From Prorocentrum cordatum (Eukaryota; Sar; Dinophyceae; Prorocentrales; Prorocentraceae), in NCBI GenBank assembly GCA_963575745.1, contig CAUYUJ010016368.1:125764-189763 (forward strand): 64,000 nt of DNA. The letters run 5' to 3'. The notes beneath the pieces were generated by a model. The model was not told where the DNA came from. It searched no databases and saw only the letters and a list, made by a program, of their open reading frames with translations. This document shows positions 20,006 to 29,864 of this stretch, in pieces; positions within the stretch are counted from its first letter, which is position 1; each line of letters begins with the position of its first letter. The position numbers and the translations under genes are program-made.

Positions 20006-20399
20006 AACATAACGAAAACGAAAAGCACTGATTGGGTCGAGCCCCGGAGGTTCCCATGTGCTCGGGGGTGGACAGACCCCTGCCCTGACCTTTCGGCCGT
20101 TAGCGACGGCCGTTTAGCCCTGACCTCCTGCCCTGGTGACGCGTCGATTAGCGAACTGGCCGTTTTCGGTTCGCGAGAGGGCGTCGCGGCCGTCATGTTT
20201 GCTGGTCCAGGTCCGTCGGTGTCGGTCCCAGGCCGTTTTCACTGAGGGGAGGTTTACGACAGGGAGGTTTGTCCACCGCCGATGTGCGTCTTCCCGGGTG
20301 CGGATGCCCCCCCCTGGGCTCTTCGCGCGCCTGCTGCGGTGCTCGCCTCGCTTCGCTGCTTGAGAGTTGCTGTCCTGGACTTTCTGGGTTTTGGCTCGG

Positions 20400-20780
20400 G
20401 AGGAGGAGGAGATGGAGGAGGAGGAGGAGGAGGAGGAGGAGGAGGAGGAGGAAGAGGAGGAGGAGGAGGAGGAGGACTTTGCCAACAGGCGGGCGCCTAT
20501 TCTTCTGTTGCTACGCTTAGCCGCCCTCTTCAACCTTCTTTTGCCGCAGCGTCCGCCAGGTGTGCCAAGTCGGCCGTCAGATGCATTTCTCATACCTGAA
20601 CGGTGCGTGCTAATTCACTAAATCCGATCAACGTCAGAAAACGAGGAGGAGGAATAGGAGAAAGAGGAGGAGGAGGAGGAGGAGGAGGAGGAGGAGGAGG
20701 AGGAGGAGGAGGAGGAGGAGGAAGAGGAGGAGTAGGAGGAGGAGGAGGAGGAGGAGGAGGAGGAGGAGGAGGAGGAGGAC
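20400..20780. repeat. Two (GGA)n tracts
   Basis: (GGA)n at 20400-20475 and 20644-20780, separated by unremarkable sequence. 20781-20871 is the last sequence before the tandem unit array. Confidence 0.9.
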
Positions 20781-20871
20781 CAGTGTGAACCCAAGAGGCA
20801 TCAACGATGTTGGAATAAACCCTCCCTCCAAGCTCCCTCTTCATAGGCCCCTACAGCTGTTTATTTCCATT

Positions 20872-20931
20872 GGGTGGGGTTCACTTCAGAAATCGTGGGG
20901 GGTAGGGATAGGGTTCGCATCTGGCCCCCTA
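20872..20931. repeat. Half of the 41127-type inverted repeat, left edge of unit 1
   Basis: Only the right arm (TTCAGAAATCGTGG to CATCTGGCCCCCTA) is present. In units 2 and 3 both arms exist, so the unit 1 boundary falls in the loop of that hairpin. Confidence 0.7.
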
Positions 20932-21160
20932 CCTGCAGAGACCCCACCAGACAGCGCTTGGCGGTCTCCCGCGCCGCAGCATGCCGGGGGGCACTGCAGC
21001 AGCTCCAGGGGTCCAGGCGGCAGCCGTCTCTGTCACCCGCGGGGGGCGCCGAGGGATCAGGGCACAGCAGCGGCTCTGTCGCCACAGCTCGTGGCGCGTA
21101 TTTCGGCGATCGTGGAGGGGAACAGGCTGCACGAAGCAAATGCAGGAGAGAGGGGGGGAG

Positions 21161-21339
21161 TCACCACCCACCAAACCACCCCAACCCAACCCGAAGCCCT
21201 CAATTTGCCCTCCATTTCCAGTGGGGGGGGTCGAGGAACGTTGAAAAAACACATAGAACCCGTATCCCGCCCAACCCGAATTTGGGGTCAAATTCGGGTC
21301 TTCGGGTTGGGTTGGGGTGGACTGGTAATTAGGTAGTCA
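21161..21339. mobile_element. MITE family A, 179 bp, with GGGAG target duplication
   Basis: Starts TCACCACCCACCAAACC and ends AATTAGGTAGTCA; same terminal inverted repeats and core as 15106-15282 but in the opposite orientation. GGGAG occurs on both sides (21156-21160 and 21340-21344). Unit 3 at about 59490-59506 shows the empty site, GGGGGGGAGGATAGAGG. Confidence 0.88.
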
Positions 21340-21345
21340 GGGAGG

Positions 21346-22012
21346 ATAGAGGAGGAGGAGGAGGAGGAGGAGGAGGAGGAGGAGGAGGAGGAGGAGGAGG
21401 AGGAGGAGGGAGGAGGAGGAGGAGGGGAGGAGGAGAGAGGAGGAGGAGGAGGAGGAGAGGAGGAGGAGGAGGAGGCGGAGGAGGAGGAGGAAGAAATGAA
21501 GGGAGAAGAACATGACGAGGACGATGCAGTGAGGGCCACGAGCGAGGAGGGAGGAGGAGGAGGAGAGGAGGAAGGAGGAGGAGGAGGAGGAGGAGGAGGA
21601 GGAGGAGGAGGAGGAGGAGGAGGAGGAGGAGGAGGAGGAGGAGGAGGAGGAGAGGAGAGGAGGAGGAGGAGGAGGAGGAGGAGGAGGAGGAGGAGGGGGA
21701 GGGGGAGGGAGGGGGGAGGGGGAGGGGAGGAGGAGGAAAAGGAGGGGGAGGGGGAGGAGGAGGGGCAGGGGGGAGGAGGAGGAGGAGGAGGCCCGAGGAA
21801 GAAATGAAGGGAGAAGAACATGACGAGGACGATGCAGTGAGGGCAGAAGAGCAGGAGGAGGAGGAGGAGGAGGAGGAGGAGGAGGAGGAGGAGGAGGAGG
21901 AGGAGGAGGAGGGAGAGGGGAGGGGAGGGGAGGGGGGAGGGGGAGGGGAGGGGGAGGAAGGGGGGGGAGGGGAGGGGGAGGAGGAGGGGCAGGGGAGGAG
22001 AAGGAGGAGGAT
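21346..22012. repeat. (GGA)n tract upstream of exon A, unit 1
   Basis: About 670 bp of GGA with GGGGA patches. A 47-bp non-repetitive phrase (GAAATGAAGGGAGAAGAACA through GATGCAGTGAGGGC) occurs twice inside, near 21494 and 21803, showing internal duplication. Confidence 0.95.
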
Positions 22013-22070
22013 GCCTGTGGGGGACCATGGCGAAGGGGTGGATGCACGGAAGGCGATGCGGGTAAACAGG

Positions 22071-22091
22071 CTTTGTTCCCTATTCCTCCAG
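22071..22091 (+). promoter_or_regulatory. Candidate spliced-leader acceptor upstream of exon A
   Basis: Pyrimidine tract CTTTGTTCCCTATTCCTCCA followed by G, giving an AG 150 nt before ATG 22241. The same signal stands at 41911-41931 and 60163-60184, 150 nt before the other two start codons. Trans-splicing of the leader to such an acceptor is how dinoflagellate mRNAs get their 5' ends; use of this site is inferred. Confidence 0.35.
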
Positions 22092-22240
22092 TGCAGGTAG
22101 GCAGGAGGGGGGGGTCTAGTGGGCGCGGGGGGTTCTTGGCATGCACGCCGGAGGGAGCGATCCGTGGCCGTCCTGGCTCGAGCACGAGCTCGGACAATCT
22201 CGCCTGAAGCGTCTAGCCCGTCGGTACCCCGCAGAGGGCC

Positions 22241-22490
22241 ATGTCTCGTTCTCTCGTCGGCGCCGCCCTGGCGCTCTCCTGGCTGGCCCAGACGCCGCTG
22301 GCAGCTGGCAGCGCGAGCAGCGGGGGCTGGTACGAACAGAAGCCGACCTGCACAGGCTTCAACTCGCTGTGCGGCGACGGTTTTCATTGCACGGTCGACA
22401 TGGGGGACTGCCGGGACGGACAGTGCTACACCATGATGGGCGCCCCCACAGCGTGCGCTCCGGCCGTGATGGGCTGCAACGAGATGGACC
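22241..22490 (+). CDS. Cys-rich secreted protein gene, copy 1, exon A (signal peptide)
   Basis: Starts MSRSLVGAALALSWLAQTPL, a clear signal peptide with likely cleavage after AAGSA, so the product enters the secretory pathway. The mature part has seven cysteines (PTCTG, SLCGDG, FHCTV, GDCRDG, QCYTMM, TACAPA, GCNEMD). The end is placed at the shared GAGATGGACC before GTCAG: copy 2 would stop two codons later and copy 3 diverges, so the sequence beyond is most simply intron, but phase with exon B is unresolved and GA or GC donors are possible. Later exons are B (about 23225) and C (about 27170). Relative to copies 2 and 3 it has two extra residues (Phe-His) and several replacements. I do not recognise the family; a surface or secreted structural or defence protein is possible. 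Confidence 0.6.
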
Positions 22491-22495
22491 GTCAG

Positions 22496-22712
22496 TCGAG
22501 GGCCCCCAAACGGGGTGGTGACCACACCGTGTGGTGAGTCGGTGGGGATTCGGGGTCACCACGCGGTTTTGGGACTTGGGTCGTTCTCCGAGGTTGTCTC
22601 GGGCGACTGGAGCCTCCAGGGTCCCAAATGTGGTGACGGACCGTGCGGTGAGGTCTCTTGGGGTTCCGAGGTCACCGCACGGTCTGTCACCGCACGGTCT
22701 TGGGATCCCCAA
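22496..22712. mobile_element. MITE family B, 217 bp, with GTCAG target duplication, at the exon A donor
   Basis: Starts TCGAGGGCCCCCAAAC and ends TTGGGATCCCCAA; long imperfect terminal inverted repeats carry GTG(T/C)GGTGAC. GTCAG flanks both sides (22491-22495, 22713-22717). Units 2 and 3 show the empty site (GTTAG or GTCAG followed by GGGGGC). Relatives are at 36499-36692 and 50598-50790. Confidence 0.85.
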
Positions 22713-22739
22713 GTCAGGGGGGCGCCAGGTAGCCTTCCC

Positions 22740-22930
22740 TGCAAGCCGATCCCTTCTGGAGACACTTTGTTTTATCCAGGAGACACTTTGTCTCCTCCAG
22801 GAGTGATGCTTCCTTCTCCCCTTCCTTTCCTGCTTCCTTCCCTTCACTTTGTTTCCTCCAGGAATGGGCTGGAATGATGCCTCCAGGAGACACTTTGTTT
22901 TTATCCCTTCCTTCCCTGCTTCCTCCAGGA
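22740..22930. repeat. Short tandem repeat GGAGACACTTTGTTTTATCC in intron, unit 1
   Basis: About five degenerate copies of CTCCAGGAGACACTTTGTTT. Units 2 and 3 keep only one, so it expanded in unit 1 or shrank in the others. Confidence 0.75.
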
Positions 22931-23224
22931 GAGACTTTGTTTTATCCCCTGGCGACGGCGGGCGTGACCGGGGGGGAGGGGGGGAGGGGGCCGGTAACGC
23001 CACGACTCAGGCTGGCGCCGCCTGGGAGTGCCTCGTAATGGCTGATGCCCAGACGGCGCCGGCGCAACTCGTGACCTGACCAGGGGGAGGGGGGAGAGCG
23101 GGGAGGCGAGGCCTGTGCAGGGCGGGAGGGACCTGGAACGATTTAGAAATGTGCTCCAAACCTCCGCCCGCCGTCTGCCCGCGCCGTTCGGCGGAGGGGT
23201 CGCCAATGGCAGGGGGGGGTTGCT

Positions 23225-23383
23225 GCGGCCGCGCCCGAGGACACGAAGGCCGCCGAGGGAGGCTGCTGCCCCTTTGGCACGCTGTCCGCGGGGCCTGGCA
23301 GCTGCGTGGAGGCCAGCTGTGAGAGCAAGCTCCAGTACCACTGCGGCAGCGATGCTTCTGCGGCGCCCGCCTGCGCAGAGGAC
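23225..23383 (+). CDS. Cys-rich secreted protein gene, copy 1, exon B
   Basis: Reads AAAPEDTKAAEGGCCPFGTL, then GPGSCVEASCESKLQYHCGS and DASAAPACAEDG, with six cysteines in about 50 residues. The same frame is kept in copies 2 and 3 with substitutions only, which supports coding. Several AG acceptors lie just upstream (23195-23239) and boundaries are approximate. Downstream, near 23540-23575, a weaker echo reading TSVAPSCAEDHGSPR resembles the end of this exon and may be a decayed duplicate. No known domain. Confidence 0.5.
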
Positions 23384-23996
23384 GGCGCGCAGCTGTCCAC
23401 CTCGTTGCCACGCCTCGCCAGGGGTCCCGAGAGATGCCCGCAAGGGGCCGAGAGAGAGAGAGAGGGAGGGAGGGTCCGCGCCCGGGGTGGAAGAGTCGTT
23501 CCATGAGAGGTCTGGGTCTGTCTGTGGGCCGGGAGTGCGGCGGCGTCACCTCCGTCGCGCCCTCCTGCGCAGAGGACCACGGCTCGCCTCGTCGCCACAC
23601 CTCAGCTCACCGAGGCCCGAGCCTCGCTGGCCCCCGTCCCCTCCGCCGCTCCGCCTGGCCAGGAGGGGTGCAGACAGCAGTCGTCGTGATCTCTTCGCAA
23701 CCTCTTCACCTCACTCCCGGCTCCCTCTCTCAGTCCTGCTGATGTTACTTGAAACTTCACGTGTCCCCACCATCCCATCCAGAAACGATGCCCAGGCGAG
23801 TTAGGAGCCAGCAGTGGGAAAGAGAGAGAGGGGGTGGAATTGCCGTCAAACCGAAGCTTGTGGTCAGTCTGAGCAGACCCAGAAATTAATCAGACATTCT
23901 GGCGCGGATCTTTCGATGTGGGACCTTTTGGCAGCTTACTTGAGCCATCTTGGGGCTGTTGCTGGGGCCCTCTTTGGCCATATTGGAGCCGTCTTG

Positions 23997-24041
23997 ATGC
24001 CTCAGACTCCCATCGGAAGGTCCGATGGGAGTCTGAGGCAT
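23997..24041. repeat. Perfect 21-bp hairpin, unit 1
   Basis: ATGCCTCAGACTCCCATCGG plus A pairs perfectly with its complement after a 3-nt AGG loop. Kept unchanged at 43446-43490 and 61695-61739. Confidence 0.85.
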
Positions 24042-24299
24042 GTACAAGAGAACGATAACTTGGAACAATGAACGAATAACTTGGAGACAATGTCGAGAGG
24101 CGCCACATCAAATGGACACGTGAGGACCAAGGCAGGCGAAATCACCTCGGACAGCCACTTGGGCACAGGATCGGGCAGGGCCAGATGCGGGGCCGACCGC
24201 TGCACAAGGCACTCGCGCGCGACCGTTCAAGGGGGTCTGGCAATGCCACGCAATTCCCAGAGCTCCTTGGTCACGAGATGGCGCAGACTCGGCCTCTGG

Positions 24300-24670
24300 A
24301 GTCGATCGAAACGGTGGTTTTGGCGATTTCGTGGGCCGTTTTCGTTTCGATTTCGTCTTGCAGCAAAGGCGGATTGAAGACAAAACGGGGAACAACGGAA
24401 ACAACACGAAACGAAGAACACTGTTCGCGTCGATCCCTGCTCGGCCTCGTGCCTCCAAGGTCGCGTGCGTGCCATCGCTTGGGACCGAACACGAGGCGGC
24501 GGCGCGCCCTCGGGCCCCCCCCTTCGGCAGAGAATTTGAAAAGGCCGAGCGGGTGGCGAACAGAAATGGAAACGAACGCGAACAGATGTTCCTCCTCCTC
24601 CCCCTCCTCCTCCCTTTCCTCCTCCTCCTCCTCCTCCTCCTCTTCCTTCTCCTCTTCCTTTTCCTCCTCC

Positions 24671-24705
<35 letters not shown>

Positions 24706-24950
24706 CTCCTCCTCCTCCTCCTCCGCCTCCTCCTCCTCCTCCTCCCCCTCCTCTTCCCCTTCTTCCTCCTTCTTCTCCCCCTCCTCCTCCTCCTCCTCCT
24801 TCTCCTCCTCTGGCCCGGCGTGGTGGTCGAGTTGACAGGAAGAGTCGGGGAAACGCAAACGGCGTGACCATGCTCTTTCGGAGGTCCGCGCGGCTTTCTT
24901 GGATCGGAACTGGGCCCCCCTTGCCTGGCGCGCGGGGCACCGCCAGGGGA
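24300..24950. repeat. Family E repeat, (TCC/TTC)n tract and half a family C MITE, unit 1 intron
   Basis: 24300-24540 is family E. 24592-24812 is a CTC/TTC tract. 24878-24950 has the left arm of MITE C (TTTCGGAGGTCCGCGCGG, TTCTTGGATCGGAACTGGGC) without its right arm. Large open frames across this block on both strands are repeat artefacts. Confidence 0.75.
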
Positions 24951-25027
24951 ACCCCGGCAGCAACAGTAAACATCCGAGCCAACCGCTGCCACCACTCACC
25001 AGTGACAGCATCGGCAAAGACGGCGGT

Positions 25028-25605
25028 ATCAGTTCGTCTGGTGTCAATTCGGCTGGCGCCAATTCGTCCAGTGCCAATTCGTCTGGTGTCAAGTCGTCCA
25101 GTGTCAATTCGTCCGGTGTCAATTCGGCTGGTGCCAGTTCGTCTGGTGTCAAGTCGTCCAGTGTCAATTCGTCCGGTGTCAATTCGTCCTGTGTCACTTT
25201 GTCCGGCACCAATTCGCCTGGCGTCCAGTCGTCCGGTGTCAATTCGTCTTGTGTCAATTCGTCCGGTGTCAATTTGTCTGGTTTCAATTCGTCTGGTTTC
25301 AATCCGCTTGGTATGTCTGTAGAGCATCACAGAGCCGAGCAATCAAACACAGCTGCAGTAAGCGGAACGAAAACGGCCGAGCGAACGAGGACGACATGAG
25401 AGCGGACGAAACGAAAGAGTACGAAACGAACGTCGGACGAAACGAGAGAACACGAAGCGAACGAGGACGAAACGAACGGCGGACGAAATGAACGGCGGAC
25501 TAAACGAAAGAGGACGAAACGAAAGAGGACGATTCGTAAGAGGGCGGAGTGAAAGAGGACGACACGAAGTAAGACGGAATGAAAACGGACGAAATGAACG
25601 TCAAC
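25028..25605. repeat. 15-bp minisatellite followed by GGACGAAACGAAAG repeat, unit 1
   Basis: 25028-25315 holds about 19 units of the type TCGTCTGGTGTCAAT. 25365-25605 is a purine-rich repeat of ACGAAACGAAAGAGG. Because 15 is divisible by three all frames stay open and give Ser-Ser-Gly-Val-Asn or Asp-Glu-Leu-Thr-Pro polymers; these are not taken as genes. Confidence 0.9.
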
Positions 25606-27100
25606 CCCCGAAGGTGCGCCAGTGAGCTCGTCGACCCCCGCCCGCCCCCCTTCACCCTTCAACGGTATTTTGCACCCCAGGAAGGGGAAACGGGGAGGGG
25701 GACAACCAAATGTCTCAGACGCTCACCCACACGAGGTTTTGTAATGATTTTGGCCTCTCGGGGGCGTCCCCGGAGTCTTCATGGCCATTTGAAGCTGTCT
25801 TCTGGCCTCTTGGAGGCATGTCCGAGGCTATCTTGAACCATCATGGTCTACCTTGTACCATCTTGTAGGCTAGCGTGGGCTACCTGGGTCCAGGGCCCTC
25901 TTAGAGCAATCTTGGCCCAACAGCCTCCCAAGGATGCCCCCGAGATGCCAACATCTGTCAATCATCACATCTGAGGCTTGTCAGTGATTTTATCTTTGAG
26001 CGAAGGGTCAGAATCAGCGTTCCCCCGTCGAAAAGCTAAACATCGCCTCTTGGGGCCCTCTGGGGGCTCTTGGAGCTGTCTTGGAGCCGTCACCGATTCG
26101 TCTTGGACCCCTCTTGGGGTCCTCATGGGCCATATTGGAACCGTCTTGAGGTCTCAACTCCCCCGCCAAAAGCGAAAAGGCGAGAATGCAAGCACAATTG
26201 ATTTCCCGTAGGTTTGGGAATGACTTTGGCCTCTCGGGGGCGTCCCAGGGGGGCTCCGTGGCCACTTGGAGCCGTCTTACGGCGGTCTTGGGGCTTGTGG
26301 GAGGCATGTTGGAGGCTACCTTTGAGCCAGGGTCTCCCGTGCTGCCATCTAGAAAGGGCAAGTTGGGCCATCTTAGGCCATCTTGGACGCTCTTGCCGCT
26401 CGCCCCCCCCCTCCTTCAGACCCAGGGAGAGGGTAGGGGAAGGGGTCAAGCTGCCCCCCGAAAGGCGCAAACCGTCTTGCTCACTCCCACCCGCCCTCCC
26501 AGCACATGTGCATCATCCGAGCCTGCGTTTCCGATGCCGCATTCTGATTCATGAGGTGGGGCGCCCGGGTATGACCCCGGTTTTACTGCAAAGTGTTTGC
26601 TGGTACCCCCGCCGCATATTTCAACGACCAGTGCAAAGTGATCGCCTGGTGCCCGCACGTGATCCAGATTTTGCTGCGATATGTTGCATGTTGTTTGACA
26701 GGGATGGTTTGGGGGGTGTCGTCGTGGTTCGGGGATTGTTTCCAGTCAAGCGGGGGAGGGTGTGCATATTATAAGTTAAGTGCAGACATGAACCCCTCCC
26801 TGGAGGGGAATAGTGGGAGTTAGGAGAATTGGCTCCCTGAGCTACCTACGCCCAGAGGACTGGTGGTAGGATTGTCTCGCACTCGCTCAGTTTCACTCAC
26901 ATTCAGAGTACTCCTGCCCAGACTCACTCACACTCTAGCCACTCATGCACAGACACACTCACACTCAGACCCCGTCTCGCGGGACCGGTCCTGTCATCAT
27001 TGCTCATCTTTCGGCGCCCCCCAGGGGCCAGAGATGGCCTTGCATGGGGGCCGAGATGGAGGGAAACCGCTGGGGCAGTCACAGTCACTCCGCCAGATGT
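25606..27100. other. Intron-like spacer, degenerate TTGGGGCC(A/C)TCTTGGAGCC tracts, unit 1
   Basis: Contains G/C/T-rich degenerate repeats of GCCATCTTGGGGCC type and a CACTCACACTC stretch (26880-26970). A short Cys-containing frame at 26581-26670 (CKVFAGTPAAYFNDQCKVIA, then WCPH) could be an extra exon of the Cys-rich gene; unit 2 has it identically at 46030-46119. Otherwise nothing. Confidence 0.4.
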
Positions 27101-27169
27101 CTGGGGAGCGGAGGGGAGGAAGGGATGCAGGGCTGAGACTAGCGTTCGCAAAGAGGGACCCTCCAGAGG

Positions 27170-27450
27170 AGCCCACGGCACCAGCGGAGCTGGGCGCGAG
27201 CATCACCGGCACGGTGACCAGGTGCGCCAAGGGCAGCGCGGTGTGCTACGCACTCGACAGCCAGCCTTTGTCGGGGTCGTGGGAGTGGGTGTACAAGAAG
27301 AAGGACAGGCTGTACCTCGCGCGCGGCTGCGACTCGGACCCCGGCCCGGACCCCGCCCCCATCAGCGGCGCCGCGGGCAGCCACGGGCTGGTGGCGCTGC
27401 TGCTCCCGGGGCTGCTGCTGCCTGCCGCGGGGCTGCTCTCCGCCGCGTAG
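27170..27450 (+). CDS. Cys-rich secreted protein gene, copy 1, terminal exon C
   Basis: Reads PAELGASITGTVTRCAKGSA, VCYALDSQPLSGSWEWVY, then a basic KKKDRLYLARGC, a DPGPDPAP linker, small residues ISGAAGSHG and a hydrophobic tail LVALLLPGLLLPAAGLL-SAA before TAG 27448. The tail after a Ser/Gly/Ala site is typical of a GPI-anchor signal; a membrane anchor is the alternative. The exact 5' edge is unclear; AG sites lie between 27118 and 27190. It belongs with exons A and B by synteny in units 1 and 2, 3.8 kb downstream; the joining is inferred. Confidence 0.5.
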
Positions 27451-29225
27451 CGGCCAGGCGGTCTCGGCACGCGCCTCCTCGCGGGCCCACGCGGTCCGCT
27501 TTTGCTCTCTGCCGCCACCCGGCCCCGGCGAGGCGTGTGACAACGGGCGGATGTGCGCACGTTTTGTTGTTCGACGGCGCGGGCGTACGGCCCGTGGCGT
27601 TTGCGCGGTTACAGCAGCGCGCACCAGCGCACTGACAGCGCGGCAGCCCTCTTGGCGCTGCCTGCGTGGCGCGTCTGAGTGACAGGCATGATGACACCCT
27701 AGGCCCTAGGCCCGCGTTACAGAAGATGTCGCGGTGCGGGGGGGCTACAGTCCGTCGCTGGACCCTACGACGTCCGACGACGGCAGGACAGAACAAAAGT
27801 TGACGCCTCGCATAACTCTCCCCACCTGCCCCTCCAGAAACGATCGCTAGGGAAGGTGCCCTGATCAGGGAAGTTCAGGGGCATGCAGTGGAACAGACAG
27901 GGGAGTCAGGGGGCGTAGCTCTCCGAGGGTGACGCGGCGTTGCGCCGAGATTGGCGTGGGCGGCGTGCGAATGCACCCACGGCCGTAGGTGGAGCCCCTC
28001 GTACTGTGGGCATAAAACGAGCGATGGGGTGCGTCGGAGTGGCCAGGGAGGGGGGGGGATGGGACACGAGCCGTGCGAGGGGTGTGCCGAGATAGGCAGG
28101 TGGTGGCGCTCTCCCCGACAGGGAAGGGAAGATGGGTGTTGGAAGGGGAACCGCGCTAGACCACCTCCTCCCAGAGGGCTGGTGGGACTGCGCGCGAAGC
28201 ACCCCTCCGCCAGGCGAGGGGGGGCGGTGAACCGCAGACGCCTGCGGCGAGTCACCGCCGCTCCTCCCGTTGCGGCAACGCGCGTGCAGTGAAGCCTCGA
28301 TCGAGCGTTCGGCCATGTCAGGGGACTGCGGGTTCCCCCAGCCGCTGTTGGAGCTGCCGCTGGGGCAACACTTTTGGCCGTCTTGAGTGCCTGTGGTGGC
28401 TCTCTTGGTTCATCCTGGGGCTCTCCTGGGCCGTCTCTGGGCGCCCTTGGCCCGTTTGGAGCCCTGCAGTGCGTCTGGAGGTCCTCGTGGGCAGTCTGGG
28501 GGCTCCCTCGATGCCCTTGAGAGCTGTCTCGGGGCCCTCTTGGGGCTTTCATGGGGCCTCTTGAGCCATCTCGAGGCTCTCTTAGGCCGTCTTGGAGAAA
28601 CTTGGAGGCCCCTTGTCCCGTTCTAGCGGCATCTTGAGCCTTTTTGGGGCTACCACTGGCCGTTGTGGCCAACCTTGAGGGCCATCAAGGTCATCTTGGC
28701 AGCGGGTTGGGCTGAAAGCCACCAGGAATTTTTGGAAGGGCCATCACGTGCTCAAGCGCGTACGGTCTGAAACTTTTGGATAGCGCGTCGCTCCGCTGTT
28801 TCTGGCCCACCACGCTTCGGCGCGAATCGTTATCCACTCCCCACTCCCAAGCGTCAGCGTCTCGTGCTTTTCCGAGCCTCCCGTCGCGCGGAGCGGGGCG
28901 ACACGCGCTCTGCTTGCACGGCACAGCGTGTCGCCGTGGCCGCTGCCGCGACATGCTGTGCAAAAGTTCCCGACCGTACCACGCGAAACACCCCTCCGGC
29001 AGGCTGGCGATCGTTTTCCGATTCGAAGTGTTGCCGATCGGCGCGGGCCCTCGCACCCCTTCCCCCCCCCTCCCATGGAGCAGTTCTTGGCTGTTCTTGG
29101 CGCCTGTTTCAAGCAGGTGGAGTCTCTCTCCCATGGGGCGCACTGCTGTAAGCGGTCGCATGGAGCAGAGGTCTGGAGCTAGATCCCCTCCCTCCCCCCC
29201 CTTCCGCCCAATGTTGTCTCAGGAG
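27451..29225. other. Spacer without recognised gene, unit 1
   Basis: GC-rich 3' flank of exon C, then degenerate CTTGGGGCCCTC tract (28370-28690) and unremarkable sequence to 29225. Matches 46912-48688 closely. Confidence 0.6.
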
Positions 29226-29373
29226 GGGAAAAAACACACAGACACAATTAATCGTCGATTCCCAGGAAAATATGGGAAAATATGGGAAGTGGGGGGGAAG
29301 ACAGAAACCCAGGAAATATGGGAAAATATGAGGAATCCTTTTATTTGTGTGTATTTGTTTGTGTGTCCAAGGC
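29226..29373. mobile_element. Family D AT-rich element, uninterrupted copy, unit 1
   Basis: Begins GAAAAAACACACAGACACAA, contains AAAATATGGGAAAATATGGG and ends TTTGTTTGTGTGTCC. The sister copy in unit 2 is split by an insertion at 48809. After it, 29374-29664 is GC-rich and includes a perfect 15-bp stem (29523-29537 with 29544-29558). Confidence 0.75.
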
Positions 29374-29664
29374 AGGGCCCCTTCATTGTCGAAGCGCCGA
29401 ACAAGAAACGTTCACCTGCGGGGGCCGCGCCTCTGCTGGTTCTCGGCCCGGCCCGCCCTTTTGTTGTGGCGGGGCGGGCCCCATGGGCAGGCCGCGCCCC
29501 GCCCCGGAGGAGGTCCGAGGACCGCGCCGCCTCGCCGCTGCGCCGGCGAGGCGGCGCGATTTTGGAGCCCGGGCCTCTCATCTCCGACCCCTTGGTCTGT
29601 TTTGGGTGGGATGTTCATCGAGGGGTGGGCGACTGACCTTCCACGGAGCTTGCCCATCCCTGCC

Positions 29665-29711
29665 CTCCCCCTCCTCCTCCTCCTCCTCCTCCTCCTCCTC
29701 CTCCTCCTCCT
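29665..29711. repeat. (TCC)n tract, left flank of LINE-2
   Basis: CTCCTC repeats that stop exactly where the spliced-leader sequence starts. Unit 2 has one long (TCC)n at the same place with no LINE. Confidence 0.95.
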
Positions 29712-29733
29712 TCCGTAGCCATTTTGGCTCAAG
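29712..29733 (+). other. Dinoflagellate spliced-leader sequence at LINE-2 5' end
   Basis: 22 of 22 positions match the dinoflagellate leader consensus DCCGTAGCCATTTTGGCTCA plus AG, with T at the variable first position. No splice donor GT follows: the next bases are ATGTTTGC, so this is a reverse-transcribed leader and not an SL RNA gene. Confidence 0.95.
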
Positions 29734-29864
29734 ATGTTTGCAGCTGGGGGCTTCCGCGCCTCCGAGCCAACGTGGGATAGCTCTGTTTCCCGAGCCAGTT
29801 CAGGAAAGCTTTCCGTGCTGAAGGGTTCTCCTCTGCACGCGCCCTCACTGCACACTTCCGCGTC

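Noticed and set aside
18604-20196. 530-codon minus-strand open frame
   Set aside because: Taken as a whole it crosses GGA and GT repeats and family E sequence and changes character several times; only short parts look coding, and these are listed separately with low confidence.
22141-22521. 126-codon frame overlapping exon A in another phase
   Set aside because: Shadow frame: basic, no signal peptide, cysteine pattern lost, and not kept with coding-type substitutions between units.
24227-25342. 371- and 343-codon minus-strand frames with pentapeptide-like repeats (also in units 2 and 3)
   Set aside because: The pattern comes from the 15-bp minisatellite and pyrimidine tract; all frames are open there and the sequence does not fit the A(D/N)Lxx pentapeptide family.
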